Counted from the stretch's first letter, positions 8,906 through 18,668 are shown. The stretch: 64,000 nucleotides of DNA from Lancefieldella parvula (GCA_023300185.1 CP097092.1:1302001-1366000); one strand, 5' to 3'. Notes: generated by a model from the sequence alone, not told the origin. Numbers and translations are program-made.

Positions 8906-9763
8906 ATGGACACTAAGCGAATTGCCATCATCACAGACTCAGGAACTAATGTCCCACCTGATTTTGTTGCTGAACACAATATTCGTATCACCCCACTTCG
9001 CATTAACTATTCTGACGGCTCTTCCTACGAGTCTGGTATTACCATCACACCAGCAGAGCTTGTTGCTCGCTTTGAAGAAGAGGTTCCAAAGACTTCACTT
9101 CCTTCTCCTGAGGGCATTAAAGCTGCCTTTGATGATGCAAAAGCAGCAGGGTACGAGGGTGCTGTTTACGTTGCTATCTCCTCTGGACTTTCCGCTACCT
9201 GCGATACTGCTCGCATGATTGCAGAGTCCATTACAGACTTCCCTATTTATGTTGTTGATACCAAAAACATTGGTATTGCTTCTGGCCTTATTGTTATTGA
9301 GGCTCAACGCCTTATTGATCAGGGTCTTTCTCTTGAGGAGATTGGCGCCAAACTTGATCAGGCATCTCTGAACACACGCGTATACTTCTCTGTTCCAAGT
9401 CTTGAGTATCTACGTAAGGGTGGCCGCATTTCTGAGGCAATTTATCGCATTGGTTCCATGTTGAACATCAAACCTGTTCTTACCTGCGATGAGAACGGCA
9501 AATACACCATTGCCAAGAAGACTCGCGGTTGGCAGAAGTCTCTTGCAGGACAGATTGCTCTAGGAGCAGCCTTTGCTCAGCAATTTGACCGCGTCCATGT
9601 GGGAATTTGCTGCTCTGCGCCAAATATCATTTACTCCGAAATGGAAGCCATGATTAAAGAAGCAATCCCTAATGTCACCGACTTTAGGTATGTCGAGGCT
9701 GGCTCGGACCTTGTTGTCCATACGGGACCAGGCCTTGTTGGCTATGCCGTATTTGGCTACTAA
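8906..9763 (+). CDS. DegV family fatty-acid-binding protein
   Basis: DegV proteins bind a fatty acid; in Firmicutes the related FakB proteins hand it to a fatty acid kinase. This 285-residue protein begins IAIITDSGTNVPPDF, has the TSLPSPEG segment that lines the ligand site, GLSATCDTARM, a LEYLRKGGRIS motif, and ends VHTGPGLVGYAVFGY. All are typical of the family. The ATG has GGAGCGG six bases upstream; an in-frame TTG further upstream overlaps that site and was rejected. A second, diverged DegV gene lies near 34 kb. Confidence 0.93.
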   Translation: MDTKRIAIITDSGTNVPPDFVAEHNIRITPLRINYSDGSSYESGITITPAELVARFEEEVPKTSLPSPEGIKAAFDDAKAAGYEGAVYVAISSGLSATCDTARMIAESITDFPIYVVDTKNIGIASGLIVIEAQRLIDQGLSLEEIGAKLDQASLNTRVYFSVPSLEYLRKGGRISEAIYRIGSMLNIKPVLTCDENGKYTIAKKTRGWQKSLAGQIALGAAFAQQFDRVHVGICCSAPNIIYSEMEAMIKEAIPNVTDFRYVEAGSDLVVHTGPGLVGYAVFGY

Positions 9764-9788
9764 AAGTTAATCGCCTCATGCAACTAAG

Positions 9789-9820
9789 AACAGCCGCCCA
9801 CTCAGGCGGCTGTTTTCTTG
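9789..9820 (+). terminator. Rho-independent terminator after degV
   Basis: Ten-base arms AACAGCCGCC and GGCGGCTGTT with a six-base loop, followed by TTCTTG. It ends the degV transcript. Confidence 0.85.
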
Positions 9821-9833
9821 TAGAGAGCACGTA

Positions 9834-9855
9834 GGGCGAGAAGGGCTTCTCGCCC
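9834..9855. repeat. Inverted pair of the GGCGAGAA repeat
   Basis: Two copies of the overrepresented octamer face each other as arms GGGCGAGAA and TTCTCGCCC around a four-base loop. The pair lies between the degV terminator and the end of rnhA, where it could serve as a second or opposite-strand terminator. See the findings on this motif. Confidence 0.85.
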
Positions 9856-9868
9856 TATGCGTCTAGGG

Positions 9869-10381
9869 TTACAGCAATGGCTGATCCGCGAAGAAGCCTT
9901 GGTCGTCAAGAAGATTGGAGCCGTCAGCAGCCTCAGTTGCCAGCTGATCGCAGCGCTCGTTAAGCGGATGACCTGCGTGGCCCTTGACCCACTTAAAACT
10001 TACCTCATGGTCTTCCATGGCGGAAAGCAAACGCTTCCAAAGGTCTACGTTTTTGACAGGCTCTTTAGAAGCCGTTTTCCAGCCTTTTCTAATCCACCCC
10101 GAGACCCATTTTTGATTAAACGCATCAACTACGTACTTTGAATCGGAATAGAGCTCAACCTGGCAGGGACGCTTAAGCGCTTCAAGTGCAACAATGACGC
10201 CGAGGAGCTCCATTCGGTTATTTGTAGTGGATTTATAACCCTGGCTGAACTCTTTTGTATGCTGCTGGCCGGAGGGATCGGTATATAGAAGCACGGCCCC
10301 GTAGCCACCAGGACCAGGGTTTCCTCGAGACGCACCGTCTGTATAGACTGTGACGTGCATATATGAGGTTGCAGCCTCCAT
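9869..10381 (-). CDS. rnhA: Ribonuclease HI
   Basis: Degrades the RNA strand of RNA-DNA hybrids, for example R-loops and primers. The protein has 170 residues. Catalytic carboxylates are visible as VYTDGASRGNPGPGGYG (Asp15), NNRMELLGVI (Glu), YSDSKYVVD (Asp) and the C-terminal HAGHPLNERCDQLA (Asp). The ATG has GAGGAGA six bases upstream. It lies 34 bases downstream of polA on the same strand, so the two probably form one replication/repair operon. Confidence 0.96.
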   Translation of the reverse strand: MEAATSYMHVTVYTDGASRGNPGPGGYGAVLLYTDPSGQQHTKEFSQGYKSTTNNRMELLGVIVALEALKRPCQVELYSDSKYVVDAFNQKWVSGWIRKGWKTASKEPVKNVDLWKRLLSAMEDHEVSFKWVKGHAGHPLNERCDQLATEAADGSNLLDDQGFFADQPLL

Positions 10382-10415
10382 ACCAAATCTCCTCTAGAAC
10401 GCGCCTCTTACGTGT

Positions 10416-13154
10416 TTACTTTGCCTCAGCCCAATTGGAGCCATAGCTGACATCAGCAATCAGAGGGACACGCAGGGTAACAACGTCTTCCATGGTCTCT
10501 TTTACCAACGCAGAGACTGTCTCAATCTCTGACTCTGGAACTTCCAAGTCAAGTTCGTCGTGAATCTGAAGAATCAGCTTTGACGCAAGACCCTCATCAC
10601 GCAGGCGTTTCTCGACATTAATCATTGCAATTTTGATAATGTCTGCAGCACTTCCCTGCATAGGGTGATTCATAGCAGTGCGCTCGCCAAAGGCAATGAG
10701 CTGGCGATTTGACTGATTGAACTCTCTAATGTGGCGCTTGCGGCCGTACATGGTAACCGCATAACCAGTCTCGTGAGCAGTGCGGACGGAATCGTCAAGG
10801 TATGCACGAACACCAGGATATGCGTCAAAGTAGCGGTCAATCATCTCTTGCGCTTCCTTGCGGGAAATCTTCAGAGACGTTGCCAGACCAAAGGCCTGCT
10901 GACCATAGACAATGCCAAAGTTAACTGCCTTAGCACGGCTACGAAGTGCTGGAGTAACCTCTTCAACAGGCACGCCAAAGACACGTGCGGCAGTTGCGGC
11001 GTGGAAATCAGCACCAGAGTTAAATGCTGCTACCAGGTGCTCGTCAGCTGAAAGATGTGCCAGCAAGCGCAGCTCAATCTGGGAGTAGTCGCAGGCGAGA
11101 AACACACTGCCCTCGGGAACGGTAAAGGCAGTACGGACACGATGTCCCAGCTCAGAGCGGGTAGGAATGTTCTGCAGGTTTGGATCAGAGCTGGAAAGTC
11201 TGCCCGTTGCAGCAACGGTCTGGTTGAACGTGGTGTGAATGCGCTTATCGCCACGAATAAGTGCAGGAAGTGCATCGAGATAGGTTGATTTGATCTTGGC
11301 GCGCTCACGATATTCAAGAACGTCAGCAACAATCTGGTACTCCTGCGCCAGCTCTCCTAGAACCTTTGCGTTGGTGGAGTAGAAACCAGTGCGCGTCTTT
11401 TTGAGGCCATAGGTTGGAAGTTTAAGCACATCAAACAAGATATGCGAAAGCTGGCTTGGAGAATCCAAGTTGAAGTCCTCGCCTGCGGTCTGGTGAATGC
11501 TTGCCACGCGCTGCGCAATATCTTCCGCTAGCTGGGCAGACTGCTGAGCAAGTTTTTGAGGATCAACGTAGAGACCACGACGCTCCATCGCAGCAAGTAC
11601 AGGCAAAAGCTGCATCTCTAGTGAAGTAAAGAGCTCCAAAGAACCGTCATCTTCAAGCTTTTTAGTGAGTACAGGCACAAGAGCCCTAGCAGCTACTGCT
11701 CTTAGTGCTGCAGCAGGAATCTCATCTGTAGGCTCAGGAAGCTCAGAGCCAAAGTACAGTTCAACCAAGCCATTAATATCAAAACTTGAACGATCAGACT
11801 CAAGCAGATACGCGGCAACGCCCGTATCAAAGATTCGGTCAGAATCAATGGTTTCAATATCCAGTTTCTGTGGCTCGGACGAATCAACAGGGCTTACCTC
11901 GTGTAGCAGCGCCTTGACATCGTCTGCAGCAACACGGGCTTCTCGCAAAATACGCAAAAGTGCTGCGGTGGCGTTTTCACCCTCAAATTTGAGAAGTGCC
12001 TTTTCTGTAGACACCCAAAGTGTGCGAGAAAGGCTAAAGAGCGCGCCAGCATCGGCGGCAGAGTCTTCTGCAACGCCGATCCATTCCTGGTTCTCAAGTG
12101 CAGCGGTCAGAGCGGCAGATGCGTCTCCTGCCTGCAAAAACTCTGACGGAATAGGAAGTGCAGGTGTAGCAGAGGCGGTTTGTGCAACTGCGCCAGCGGC
12201 AGAGCCACCAGCCATGCGAGCAAGCCTTGAGGTCATGCCTGTAAAGCCCAAAGCCGAGAAGGCCTTGACCACGTCATTTGGATCAAATGTTGGGAACTGA
12301 GCGTCGTCCAGGTTGATATCAAGCGGCGCATCAGTGCGAATAGTTGCAACCTTACGGGAAAGCAGCGCGTCATCAATATGGGCGCGAAGGTTTTCTCCCA
12401 CCTTGCCCTTGACCTCGTCAGCGTGAGCAATGACCTGGTCAAGCGAGCCATACTCCACAATCAGCGCAGCAGCTTTCTTGGGGCCAATTCCGGGAACGCC
12501 TGGAATGTTGTCGGAAGAATCTCCCTTAAGGCCATAAAAATCTGGAACAAGCTCTGGCGTAATACCTGCATAGAGATCTGCCACAGTCTCTGGCGTCATA
12601 ATTGAAACGTCAGAGACGCCTTTGCGCGTAGAAACAATCTTGACGTTTTCTGTGGAGAGCTGGTACATATCGCGGTCACCCGTGAAGAGCAGCATCTGGT
12701 AACCCTCAGCCTCACCACGGCGGGCAAGGGTACCCAAGATGTCATCGCCCTCCCAGCCTTCAAGCTGGCAGACAGGAACGTCCAGCGTTTTGAGCAGCTC
12801 TTTGACTACAGGAAACTGCGCGTGCAAAGCAGGATCCATAGGAGGACGCTGAGCCTTGTACTGAGGCAACATATCAATGCGAACCTGTGGTTTGCCCTTA
12901 TCAAACGCACAAATGACACCATCTGGCGAGAAGGACTCAACAAGCTTGATAAACATGTTGAAGAAGCCAAAGAGCGCTCCAGTTGGCGTTCCATCTGGTG
13001 CTGCCATAGGCTGACGGATTGCATGGAACGCTCGATGCATGAGCGAGTTTCCGTCAATAACAGCAATGGTTCTACGTGGTTTAGCTGCATCTTCTTTAGT
13101 TGATGCAGCGTCGTTTTGATCTGTAGTATCAACTGGCATAGTAGTATCAGACAT
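10416..13154 (-). CDS. polA: DNA polymerase I
   Basis: Gap-filling repair polymerase of 912 residues. An N-terminal 5' nuclease domain (AVIDGNSLMHRAFHAI, GWEGDDILGTLA, GDSSDNIPGVPGIGPKKA) is followed by a degenerate 3'-5' exonuclease domain that lacks the full set of metal-binding acids, as in many Gram-positive PolA proteins. The polymerase domain has motif A CDYSQIELRLLAHLS (about residue 690), motif B RAKAVNFGIVYG and motif C QIHDELDLEVP. I placed the start at the ATG preceded by AGAGGAG; upstream in-frame codons read through into the glnN promoter region. Confidence 0.97.
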   Translation of the reverse strand: MSDTTMPVDTTDQNDAASTKEDAAKPRRTIAVIDGNSLMHRAFHAIRQPMAAPDGTPTGALFGFFNMFIKLVESFSPDGVICAFDKGKPQVRIDMLPQYKAQRPPMDPALHAQFPVVKELLKTLDVPVCQLEGWEGDDILGTLARRGEAEGYQMLLFTGDRDMYQLSTENVKIVSTRKGVSDVSIMTPETVADLYAGITPELVPDFYGLKGDSSDNIPGVPGIGPKKAAALIVEYGSLDQVIAHADEVKGKVGENLRAHIDDALLSRKVATIRTDAPLDINLDDAQFPTFDPNDVVKAFSALGFTGMTSRLARMAGGSAAGAVAQTASATPALPIPSEFLQAGDASAALTAALENQEWIGVAEDSAADAGALFSLSRTLWVSTEKALLKFEGENATAALLRILREARVAADDVKALLHEVSPVDSSEPQKLDIETIDSDRIFDTGVAAYLLESDRSSFDINGLVELYFGSELPEPTDEIPAAALRAVAARALVPVLTKKLEDDGSLELFTSLEMQLLPVLAAMERRGLYVDPQKLAQQSAQLAEDIAQRVASIHQTAGEDFNLDSPSQLSHILFDVLKLPTYGLKKTRTGFYSTNAKVLGELAQEYQIVADVLEYRERAKIKSTYLDALPALIRGDKRIHTTFNQTVAATGRLSSSDPNLQNIPTRSELGHRVRTAFTVPEGSVFLACDYSQIELRLLAHLSADEHLVAAFNSGADFHAATAARVFGVPVEEVTPALRSRAKAVNFGIVYGQQAFGLATSLKISRKEAQEMIDRYFDAYPGVRAYLDDSVRTAHETGYAVTMYGRKRHIREFNQSNRQLIAFGERTAMNHPMQGSAADIIKIAMINVEKRLRDEGLASKLILQIHDELDLEVPESEIETVSALVKETMEDVVTLRVPLIADVSYGSNWAEAK

Positions 13155-13400
13155 ACCTGCTCCTCTTAGTTTGTGTGCCTCTATTGTACTAAGACTTCCT
13201 CCGCTTATGCGCGCCAGAGCCCACGGAAACAAAGCCCACATCTCTTCTGGCGGCGGCCAAAATTTTTTGTAATCGTTATGTTTCTGTTTGCATCCTCGCC
13301 ACTCTCTCAGTGGCAAACGTGCGAAAATAACAACCAACATAACGTGCCTAGCACGCGAGAAAACAGACTAACTGCCAGCATTTACCCACAAGGAGGGGCT

Positions 13401-15494
13401 GTGGCTCACGACAAAGTTTCTCAGGAATTTGGCTCACTTCTCTTTACCGACGCAGACATGCAAGAACGCCTGCCAAGGCCAACGTACAAGAAACTTCGTA
13501 GTGTCATCCAGGACGGCAAGCCGCTTGACCTCGACATTGCAAACGAGGTTGCGCATGCCATGAAAGAGTGGGCGCTAGAAAAAGGTGCTACTCACTTCAC
13601 CCACTGGTTCCAGCCTCTCACAGGCATTACTTCCGAGAAGCACGACAGCTTTATGACTCCTCAGGGAAACGGCACCATTTTGATGTCCTTCTCGGGAAAA
13701 GAGCTGGTACAGGGCGAGCCTGACGCATCAAGCTTCCCTTCTGGCGGTCTGCGCGCCACCTTTGAGGCTCGCGGTTACACGGTTTGGGATCCTGCAAGCC
13801 CAACCTTCATCAAAGATGAAGTTCTCTGCATTCCAACAGCATTTATTTCATACACCGGAGAAGCTCTGGACAAGCGCACTCCGCTACTTCGCTCTCAGGT
13901 TGCCCTAGAGAAGCAGGCCAAGCGCGTTCTTGCACTTTTTGGACAAGAGCCTTCTCGCGTTGTTACAAACATTGGCCCTGAGCAGGAGTACTTCCTTATC
14001 AAAGAGGAAGACTTTGAGCAGCGCCCTGACCTTATCCTTTGCGGTCGTACCCTCTTTGGTTGTGAGCCAAGCAAGGGCCAAGAGCTTGACGAGCACTACT
14101 TTGGCGCCATTCGTCCAACCGTCAACAACTTCATGAAAGAGCTTGATGACGAGCTCTGGAAGCTGGGCATCCCTGCAAAGACCAAGCATAACGAGGTTGC
14201 TCCTTGCCAGCATGAGCTTGCACCTGTCTTTGAGCAAGGTGCACTTGCTATTGACAACAACCTCCTGACCATGGAGAAGCTCAAGCTTCTTGCAACACAT
14301 CACGGTCTTGCCTGCCTTGAGCACGAGAAACCCTTTGAGTACGTCAACGGTTCTGGTAAGCACGACAACTGGTCGCTCTCTGCAGACAACGAGAACCTGC
14401 TTGAGCCTGGTGATAAACCTGGCGAGAACCTTCGCTTCTTGGTCTTCCTTGCCTGCCTTGTTGCCGCTGTTGACTCGCATGCAGACCTTCTCCGCATGTC
14501 TGTTGCATCTGCTGGAAACGATCACCGCCTTGGCGCAAATGAAGCTCCACCTGCAATTGTTTCCGTCTTCTTGGGTGCTGCGCTTTCCGTAATCGTTGAT
14601 GACCTCATCACAGGTTCCGACGTCCACGGTGCAAAACGCACTCGCATGGATTTGGGTGTACCAACACTTCCTGCAGTTCTTAGGGACAACACAGACAGAA
14701 ACCGTACCAGCCCCTTTGCGTTTACTGGTAACAAGTTTGAGTTCCGCATGTGTGGCAGCCAGCAGAATCTCTCTGATCCTAATGTTATTTTGAACACCAT
14801 TGTTGCCGAGCAGTGCGACCGCTTTGCAAATGACCTTGAAAACGTTTCTGAGGAGAACTTCACTAAGGAAGCTTTGAGCTGGGTTATTGACACCTTTAAG
14901 GCTCACGAGCGCATCCTCTTTGAGGGCAATGGCTACTCAGGCGATTGGGAGAAACTTGCCGAGGAGCGCGGTCTTCCAAACCTCCGCACCACTCCTGAGG
15001 CACTCCCTGCAATGGTTGCTCCAGAAAACATTGAGCTCTTTGAGCGCTACGGCGTTCTTTCTCAGGCAGAAGCACAGGCTCGCTACATTGCAAAAGCTGA
15101 GCAGTACACCAAGGTCCTTAACATCGAAGCTCGTACCATGCTGTATATGACGCGCCACATGTACCTGCCTGCCCTCTTTACCTACTCAAGTGATGTTGCC
15201 TCTTCAGTTGCTGCTAAACAGGCCATTGGCATCAAGAGTGCAGCTGAGACAGAGATTGTTGAGAAACTCACCGCAGGTATTGACGAGATTTACGCAGCTA
15301 CCAACAGTCTTGATGAGATCAACACCACAGCTCACCAGATGAAGGATCAGCCTCAGGAGCAGTGCGAATACTACTGCAATGAGGTTCTTCCTGCTATGGC
15401 CCGCCTGCGCAGCGCCGTTGACTCCATGGAGCTCATCTGCGGACATGACTGGTGGCCAGTTCCTAGCTACAACAAGATGCTCTTCTACGTCTAG
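13401..15494 (+). CDS. glnN: Glutamine synthetase, type III (GlnN)
   Basis: ATP-dependent synthesis of glutamine from glutamate and ammonia. At 697 residues it fits class III, which is larger than GlnA (about 450). Seen are the N-terminal class III region (FTHWFQPLTGITSEKHDSF), SFPSGGLRATFEARGYTVWD, the metal/glutamate-site segment GPEQEYFLI, KHNEVAPCQHELAPVF, and NGSGKHDNWSLS in the ATP region. The GTG start has a strong AAGGAGGGG two to ten bases upstream; the open frame extends further upstream without a comparable site. Transcribed divergently from polA. Confidence 0.95.
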   Translation: MAHDKVSQEFGSLLFTDADMQERLPRPTYKKLRSVIQDGKPLDLDIANEVAHAMKEWALEKGATHFTHWFQPLTGITSEKHDSFMTPQGNGTILMSFSGKELVQGEPDASSFPSGGLRATFEARGYTVWDPASPTFIKDEVLCIPTAFISYTGEALDKRTPLLRSQVALEKQAKRVLALFGQEPSRVVTNIGPEQEYFLIKEEDFEQRPDLILCGRTLFGCEPSKGQELDEHYFGAIRPTVNNFMKELDDELWKLGIPAKTKHNEVAPCQHELAPVFEQGALAIDNNLLTMEKLKLLATHHGLACLEHEKPFEYVNGSGKHDNWSLSADNENLLEPGDKPGENLRFLVFLACLVAAVDSHADLLRMSVASAGNDHRLGANEAPPAIVSVFLGAALSVIVDDLITGSDVHGAKRTRMDLGVPTLPAVLRDNTDRNRTSPFAFTGNKFEFRMCGSQQNLSDPNVILNTIVAEQCDRFANDLENVSEENFTKEALSWVIDTFKAHERILFEGNGYSGDWEKLAEERGLPNLRTTPEALPAMVAPENIELFERYGVLSQAEAQARYIAKAEQYTKVLNIEARTMLYMTRHMYLPALFTYSSDVASSVAAKQAIGIKSAAETEIVEKLTAGIDEIYAATNSLDEINTTAHQMKDQPQEQCEYYCNEVLPAMARLRSAVDSMELICGHDWWPVPSYNKMLFYV

Positions 15495-15512
15495 TTCTTC
15501 ATCAGAGCTTCT

Positions 15513-15538
15513 TGGCGAGAAAACCGGTCTTCTCGCCA
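15513..15538. repeat. Second inverted pair of the GGCGAGAA repeat
   Basis: The arms TGGCGAGAA and TTCTCGCCA flank a GC-rich centre (ACCGGT), giving a nearly perfect 26-base palindrome. It starts 18 bases after the glnN stop and lies just before a normal terminator. It probably adds to transcription termination. Confidence 0.85.
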
Positions 15539-15555
15539 CTCCACCTTTAAAGCAA

Positions 15556-15584
15556 AACGGCTCAGTTTACCTGGGCCGTTTTTT
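15556..15584 (+). terminator. Rho-independent terminator after glnN
   Basis: Arms AACGGCTCAG and CTGGGCCGTT (one G-T pair) with a five-base loop, followed by six T. It ends the glnN transcript. Confidence 0.85.
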
Positions 15585-15614
15585 GGTGTCCAAATGCTTA
15601 ACGTTTAGAAAGAG

Positions 15615-16901
15615 CTATGCGTTGACCAACTTACTGTAGGTAGCGTGGATGTCTTCAAGCTTGATGAGATTGCCTTCTGCATCGGTTGGAGCAGGAGCTA
15701 TCTGCATTGATTCACTTACTGCTGTCAAATTCAGACGATCTGCATACCAAGGCGTTGGTGTTCCCTCAATAACTGGCGAGAAGAACGAGTCCATTTCTCC
15801 CATGTGTTCAGCAGAATCTCGCTTAGTAATAAATTCCTGCCATAAATACGCTGAATACGTATGTTTTGACCCCTGACATACAAATGACCTTATCGTAGAG
15901 AAATAAGAAGTGCCTGGCAGAATAACTGAAAGATTATCAAAATCGTCTTTAGTAATTGCTCTATAAGCAGCGCTCAGCGGACAAACACAAGCCCTGTACC
16001 TGCCAAATCCTGTGTCTCTAATAGCTTGATAAGTACTCTCAGAAAATGCGTCAACATTTTCAAACAAACTTTGGATAATTTGAGCGCCTTTATCCAGACC
16101 ATACTGTCCTAAAAAGAGCGATTCAAACTTCTTGCCCGCATACGTAAGTGCGGGGTCAGGAATAACATACCTTCCACGCAGGCCATCTGTAAGAAGATCG
16201 GTCCATTCGCGAGGACGCAGAATCTTTTTCTCATTAAGGCGCTCTTGATTTACCAGTAAAACCAATGGATCTGCAGCGTAGGCATACCAGTGTCCGTTGG
16301 CGTCAAAAAACTCTGGGCGCACGTACTGGTCTGTTGAAGAAACTTCAAACGGTTGACAATATGCGGAAGTCTCAAAATTTTGCATGAGAGCTTCGCTTGC
16401 CAAGAAAATGACATCGGGTTTCTCAAAACCCCAATCAGTACCAGATTTGGTATCAGAAGTTTCAGACTCCGAACTCTTACCAGAAGTATATGTTTGCTGA
16501 ATAAACTCCTGAATTTCTTCCTCCGTTGCCTCACCCACCGTAACAGGCATAGAAAACATTCTTGAATATGTTTCTACCAGGGGCTTTACCGCTTCTTTGG
16601 AAGTACATAAAAGATTGAGGGAGCCCTCTCGTTGCGCAAGTTGAATAAGCGCTCGAGCATAGCCTGGAACTTTTGAATTAAGCTGTGGAGGAAGAAGCTC
16701 CTGCTGAACATAAGAAATTCCTGGACTCAAAACATTTGCTACCGTAGCTATTACAGGTGCAGCAACCGCCGAGACAGCCAGGATAATAAATGAGGTTCTT
16801 GTAACAGAAGTGGCAGTTGGTGGAGTGATCTTCTCGTCAGGGTCTTTTGGTCCAAAAGTTTTATGCATCTTCTGGCGCAGACAATCTGGGATAAACTTCA
16901 C
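15615..16901 (-). CDS. Extracellular solute-binding protein-like, membrane anchored
   Basis: A 428-residue protein with a cytoplasmic N-terminus of about 35 residues, then one membrane helix (SFIILAVSAVAAPVIATVANVL), then a periplasmic-binding-protein-like domain (EGSLNLLCTSKEAVKPLVETYSRMF, WGFEKPDVIFLAS, WTDLLTDGLRGRYVIPDP, SAAYRAITKDDFDNLSVILPG). This pattern matches iron(III)/2-aminoethylphosphonate-type binding proteins of ABC importers. No lipobox is seen and no permease or ATPase gene is next to it, so it is an orphan; a sensing role is as possible as transport. Confidence 0.7.
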   Translation of the reverse strand: MKFIPDCLRQKMHKTFGPKDPDEKITPPTATSVTRTSFIILAVSAVAAPVIATVANVLSPGISYVQQELLPPQLNSKVPGYARALIQLAQREGSLNLLCTSKEAVKPLVETYSRMFSMPVTVGEATEEEIQEFIQQTYTSGKSSESETSDTKSGTDWGFEKPDVIFLASEALMQNFETSAYCQPFEVSSTDQYVRPEFFDANGHWYAYAADPLVLLVNQERLNEKKILRPREWTDLLTDGLRGRYVIPDPALTYAGKKFESLFLGQYGLDKGAQIIQSLFENVDAFSESTYQAIRDTGFGRYRACVCPLSAAYRAITKDDFDNLSVILPGTSYFSTIRSFVCQGSKHTYSAYLWQEFITKRDSAEHMGEMDSFFSPVIEGTPTPWYADRLNLTAVSESMQIAPAPTDAEGNLIKLEDIHATYSKLVNA

Positions 16902-16945
16902 GCTACCTCCTTACCTGCTACATAATCCGTCTGGTCAAACAGATT

Positions 16946-17536
16946 TTATCCAAAAAAGGCTTTTAGTCCAATCAGGATAAGCACCACACCACCGACCATC
17001 TCGGCACGGTCGCCCAAAAGCGAGCCGAGTTTTTTACCAATAAACAATGCAATAGTGCAGAGGATAGCGGTAATAATGCCAAAGAGTGCCGAGGCAACCA
17101 AAATGTCTACGCTATGTGCCCTAAAACTTACACCAACAGCAAATGCATCAATTGCCGTAGCAACAGCTTGAAATACTAGCTTGCCGTAAGAAAGCGTTAT
17201 AGCGCTTTGCTGAGCGCCTTGCTGAGCTTCTTCCTCATCTTCTTCAGAAGCATCTTCTTTGAGCGCCTTATAGCCGCTGTACAGCATGTTTGAACCAATG
17301 AAGCCAAGAATAACCAACGAGACAATACCTGCGTACTTCTCAATCAACTCTGCTGCAATGCCACCAACAAAATAACCGGCAAGAGGCATACCAAACTGAA
17401 AGAGGCCAAAGAAAAGAGGCATACGCATGAGGCGAGAAAACCTATGGTCATCAAAGGCAAAGGTGTTAGAGATAGTGACAGAGAATGCATCTGTTGCAAG
17501 CGCCACACCCAGCATTAAAATTTCAAGTAGACCCAT
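16946..17536 (-). CDS. mntP: Putative manganese efflux pump MntP
   Basis: Six-span membrane protein (196 residues, DUF204/MntP family) that exports Mn2+ in E. coli. Conserved features are MLGVALATDAFSVTISNTF at the start, and the repeated half VATAIDAFAVGVSF, with an acidic cytoplasmic loop (KEDASEEDEEEAQQGAQQ) between the halves. The paired Asp-Ala-Phe segments are the family hallmark. No yybP-ykoY manganese riboswitch was recognised in the short upstream region shared with the divergent phospholipase-like gene. Confidence 0.92.
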   Translation of the reverse strand: MGLLEILMLGVALATDAFSVTISNTFAFDDHRFSRLMRMPLFFGLFQFGMPLAGYFVGGIAAELIEKYAGIVSLVILGFIGSNMLYSGYKALKEDASEEDEEEAQQGAQQSAITLSYGKLVFQAVATAIDAFAVGVSFRAHSVDILVASALFGIITAILCTIALFIGKKLGSLLGDRAEMVGGVVLILIGLKAFFG

Positions 17537-17641
17537 GTGTCAGTTCCCAGGTATCATTAAATCTTGTAACACGAAGGAGAAATTTTAACGCCTGTAAGCT
17601 GTTTTAGGCTACTCTTATATTGAAAAACTACGAGGAGTCTT

Positions 17642-18607
17642 ATGCCTGCTTTAATAACCCACTATCTGTTTGGCGCAGAGGTGGTTCATGATTTACCGCA
17701 AGAGCTTGTTGCAACTGATGCAGAGGTCAATGCATTCCTGCTTGGAAACCAGGGTCCTGATCCCTTCCTAGCACGTCATCTTGCCTGGCCAAACCACTCG
17801 CTTGCCTGCAATAGACTACATCGTCGTATGCATGCAGGTCATATTGTTGACGCGTTTTTATCTATTCGCGATGGGGTTTCTCGCCTACCGCAGAGCGACA
17901 TGCCCGCTGGTCGTGCGTTTGCGCTTGGCCTCTTAGCACACTACGCGCTGGATAGAATTGTCCATCCGTTTGTGTATTCCCAGCAAGATGCACTGATTGA
18001 GGCGGAACCATCTCTCAAAAATGCCTACAGAGAGCTCCATCCTATTATCGAAACGGATTTGGATTCATACCTTCTTTGGCACATGCGCCACACTACCGTT
18101 GAGACGTTTCCACCAGCTGAGGTGCTTGAAGCCATTGAATCCACCAAACACGTTGGTGGCGCGCTTTTCTCGCAAGTAGCGCTTCAGGTATTTGACCTTA
18201 ATGTTGGTGTTGGTGAGTACGAGAAAGCCCTCCAGGACTACGCTCGCATTTACCACACGGTAGAGCGCACTGATCCTAAATACACTACCAAGCTTCCTGA
18301 CGTTTTATACAAGACCGAGAAGTTCATGCGCCCTTCAAACAATTCGTACGTTGCCGCAATGGCTCACCGTATTGTTATGACTGAGGACTTCCCTACCGCT
18401 AATCTCAAGCGCCTTCCTTGGAAAGAGCCTTACACAGGAGAGATCAAAACTGAAAGTATTCTTGATCTTATGGATGAAGCTCGTGAGTTCTACAAAGAGC
18501 TTGTTCAGGCAACTATCTTAGGTCAAAGAATCACCCTGGAAGAGCTGGTCGACGGTATCAATTACATGGGCAAACCCGTTGTAGAAATGGTTGATGACGA
18601 GGACTAG
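17642..18607 (+). CDS. Zinc-dependent phospholipase C-like protein
   Basis: A 321-residue protein of the PF00882 type. Candidate zinc ligands lie in ITHYLFGAEV, GNQGPDPFLA, NRLHRRMHAGH and LLAHYALDRIVHPFV, with a later HPIIETDLDSYLLWHMR. There is no signal peptide, so it is probably cytoplasmic, unlike secreted clostridial alpha-toxin. Homologous cytoplasmic proteins are common in Gram-positive anaerobes and their substrate is unknown. The ATG has CGAGGAG six bases upstream. It has no operon partner; the following 616 bases are non-coding. Confidence 0.85.
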   Translation: MPALITHYLFGAEVVHDLPQELVATDAEVNAFLLGNQGPDPFLARHLAWPNHSLACNRLHRRMHAGHIVDAFLSIRDGVSRLPQSDMPAGRAFALGLLAHYALDRIVHPFVYSQQDALIEAEPSLKNAYRELHPIIETDLDSYLLWHMRHTTVETFPPAEVLEAIESTKHVGGALFSQVALQVFDLNVGVGEYEKALQDYARIYHTVERTDPKYTTKLPDVLYKTEKFMRPSNNSYVAAMAHRIVMTEDFPTANLKRLPWKEPYTGEIKTESILDLMDEAREFYKELVQATILGQRITLEELVDGINYMGKPVVEMVDDED

Positions 18608-18668
18608 CTCGCAACAAAATACAAATGCGTTGAGCATTCAAACACGTAAGCAAAAGGCGACTACCTTG

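Noticed and set aside
13905..14906. 333-codon minus-strand frame
   Set aside because: Antisense to glnN, low-complexity translation, no ribosome site.
15615..16901. Complete ABC importer
   Set aside because: Only the binding protein-like gene is present; neighbours are glnN and mntP.
17537..17641. Manganese riboswitch before mntP
   Set aside because: The spacer is too short and lacks the yybP-ykoY conserved loops.
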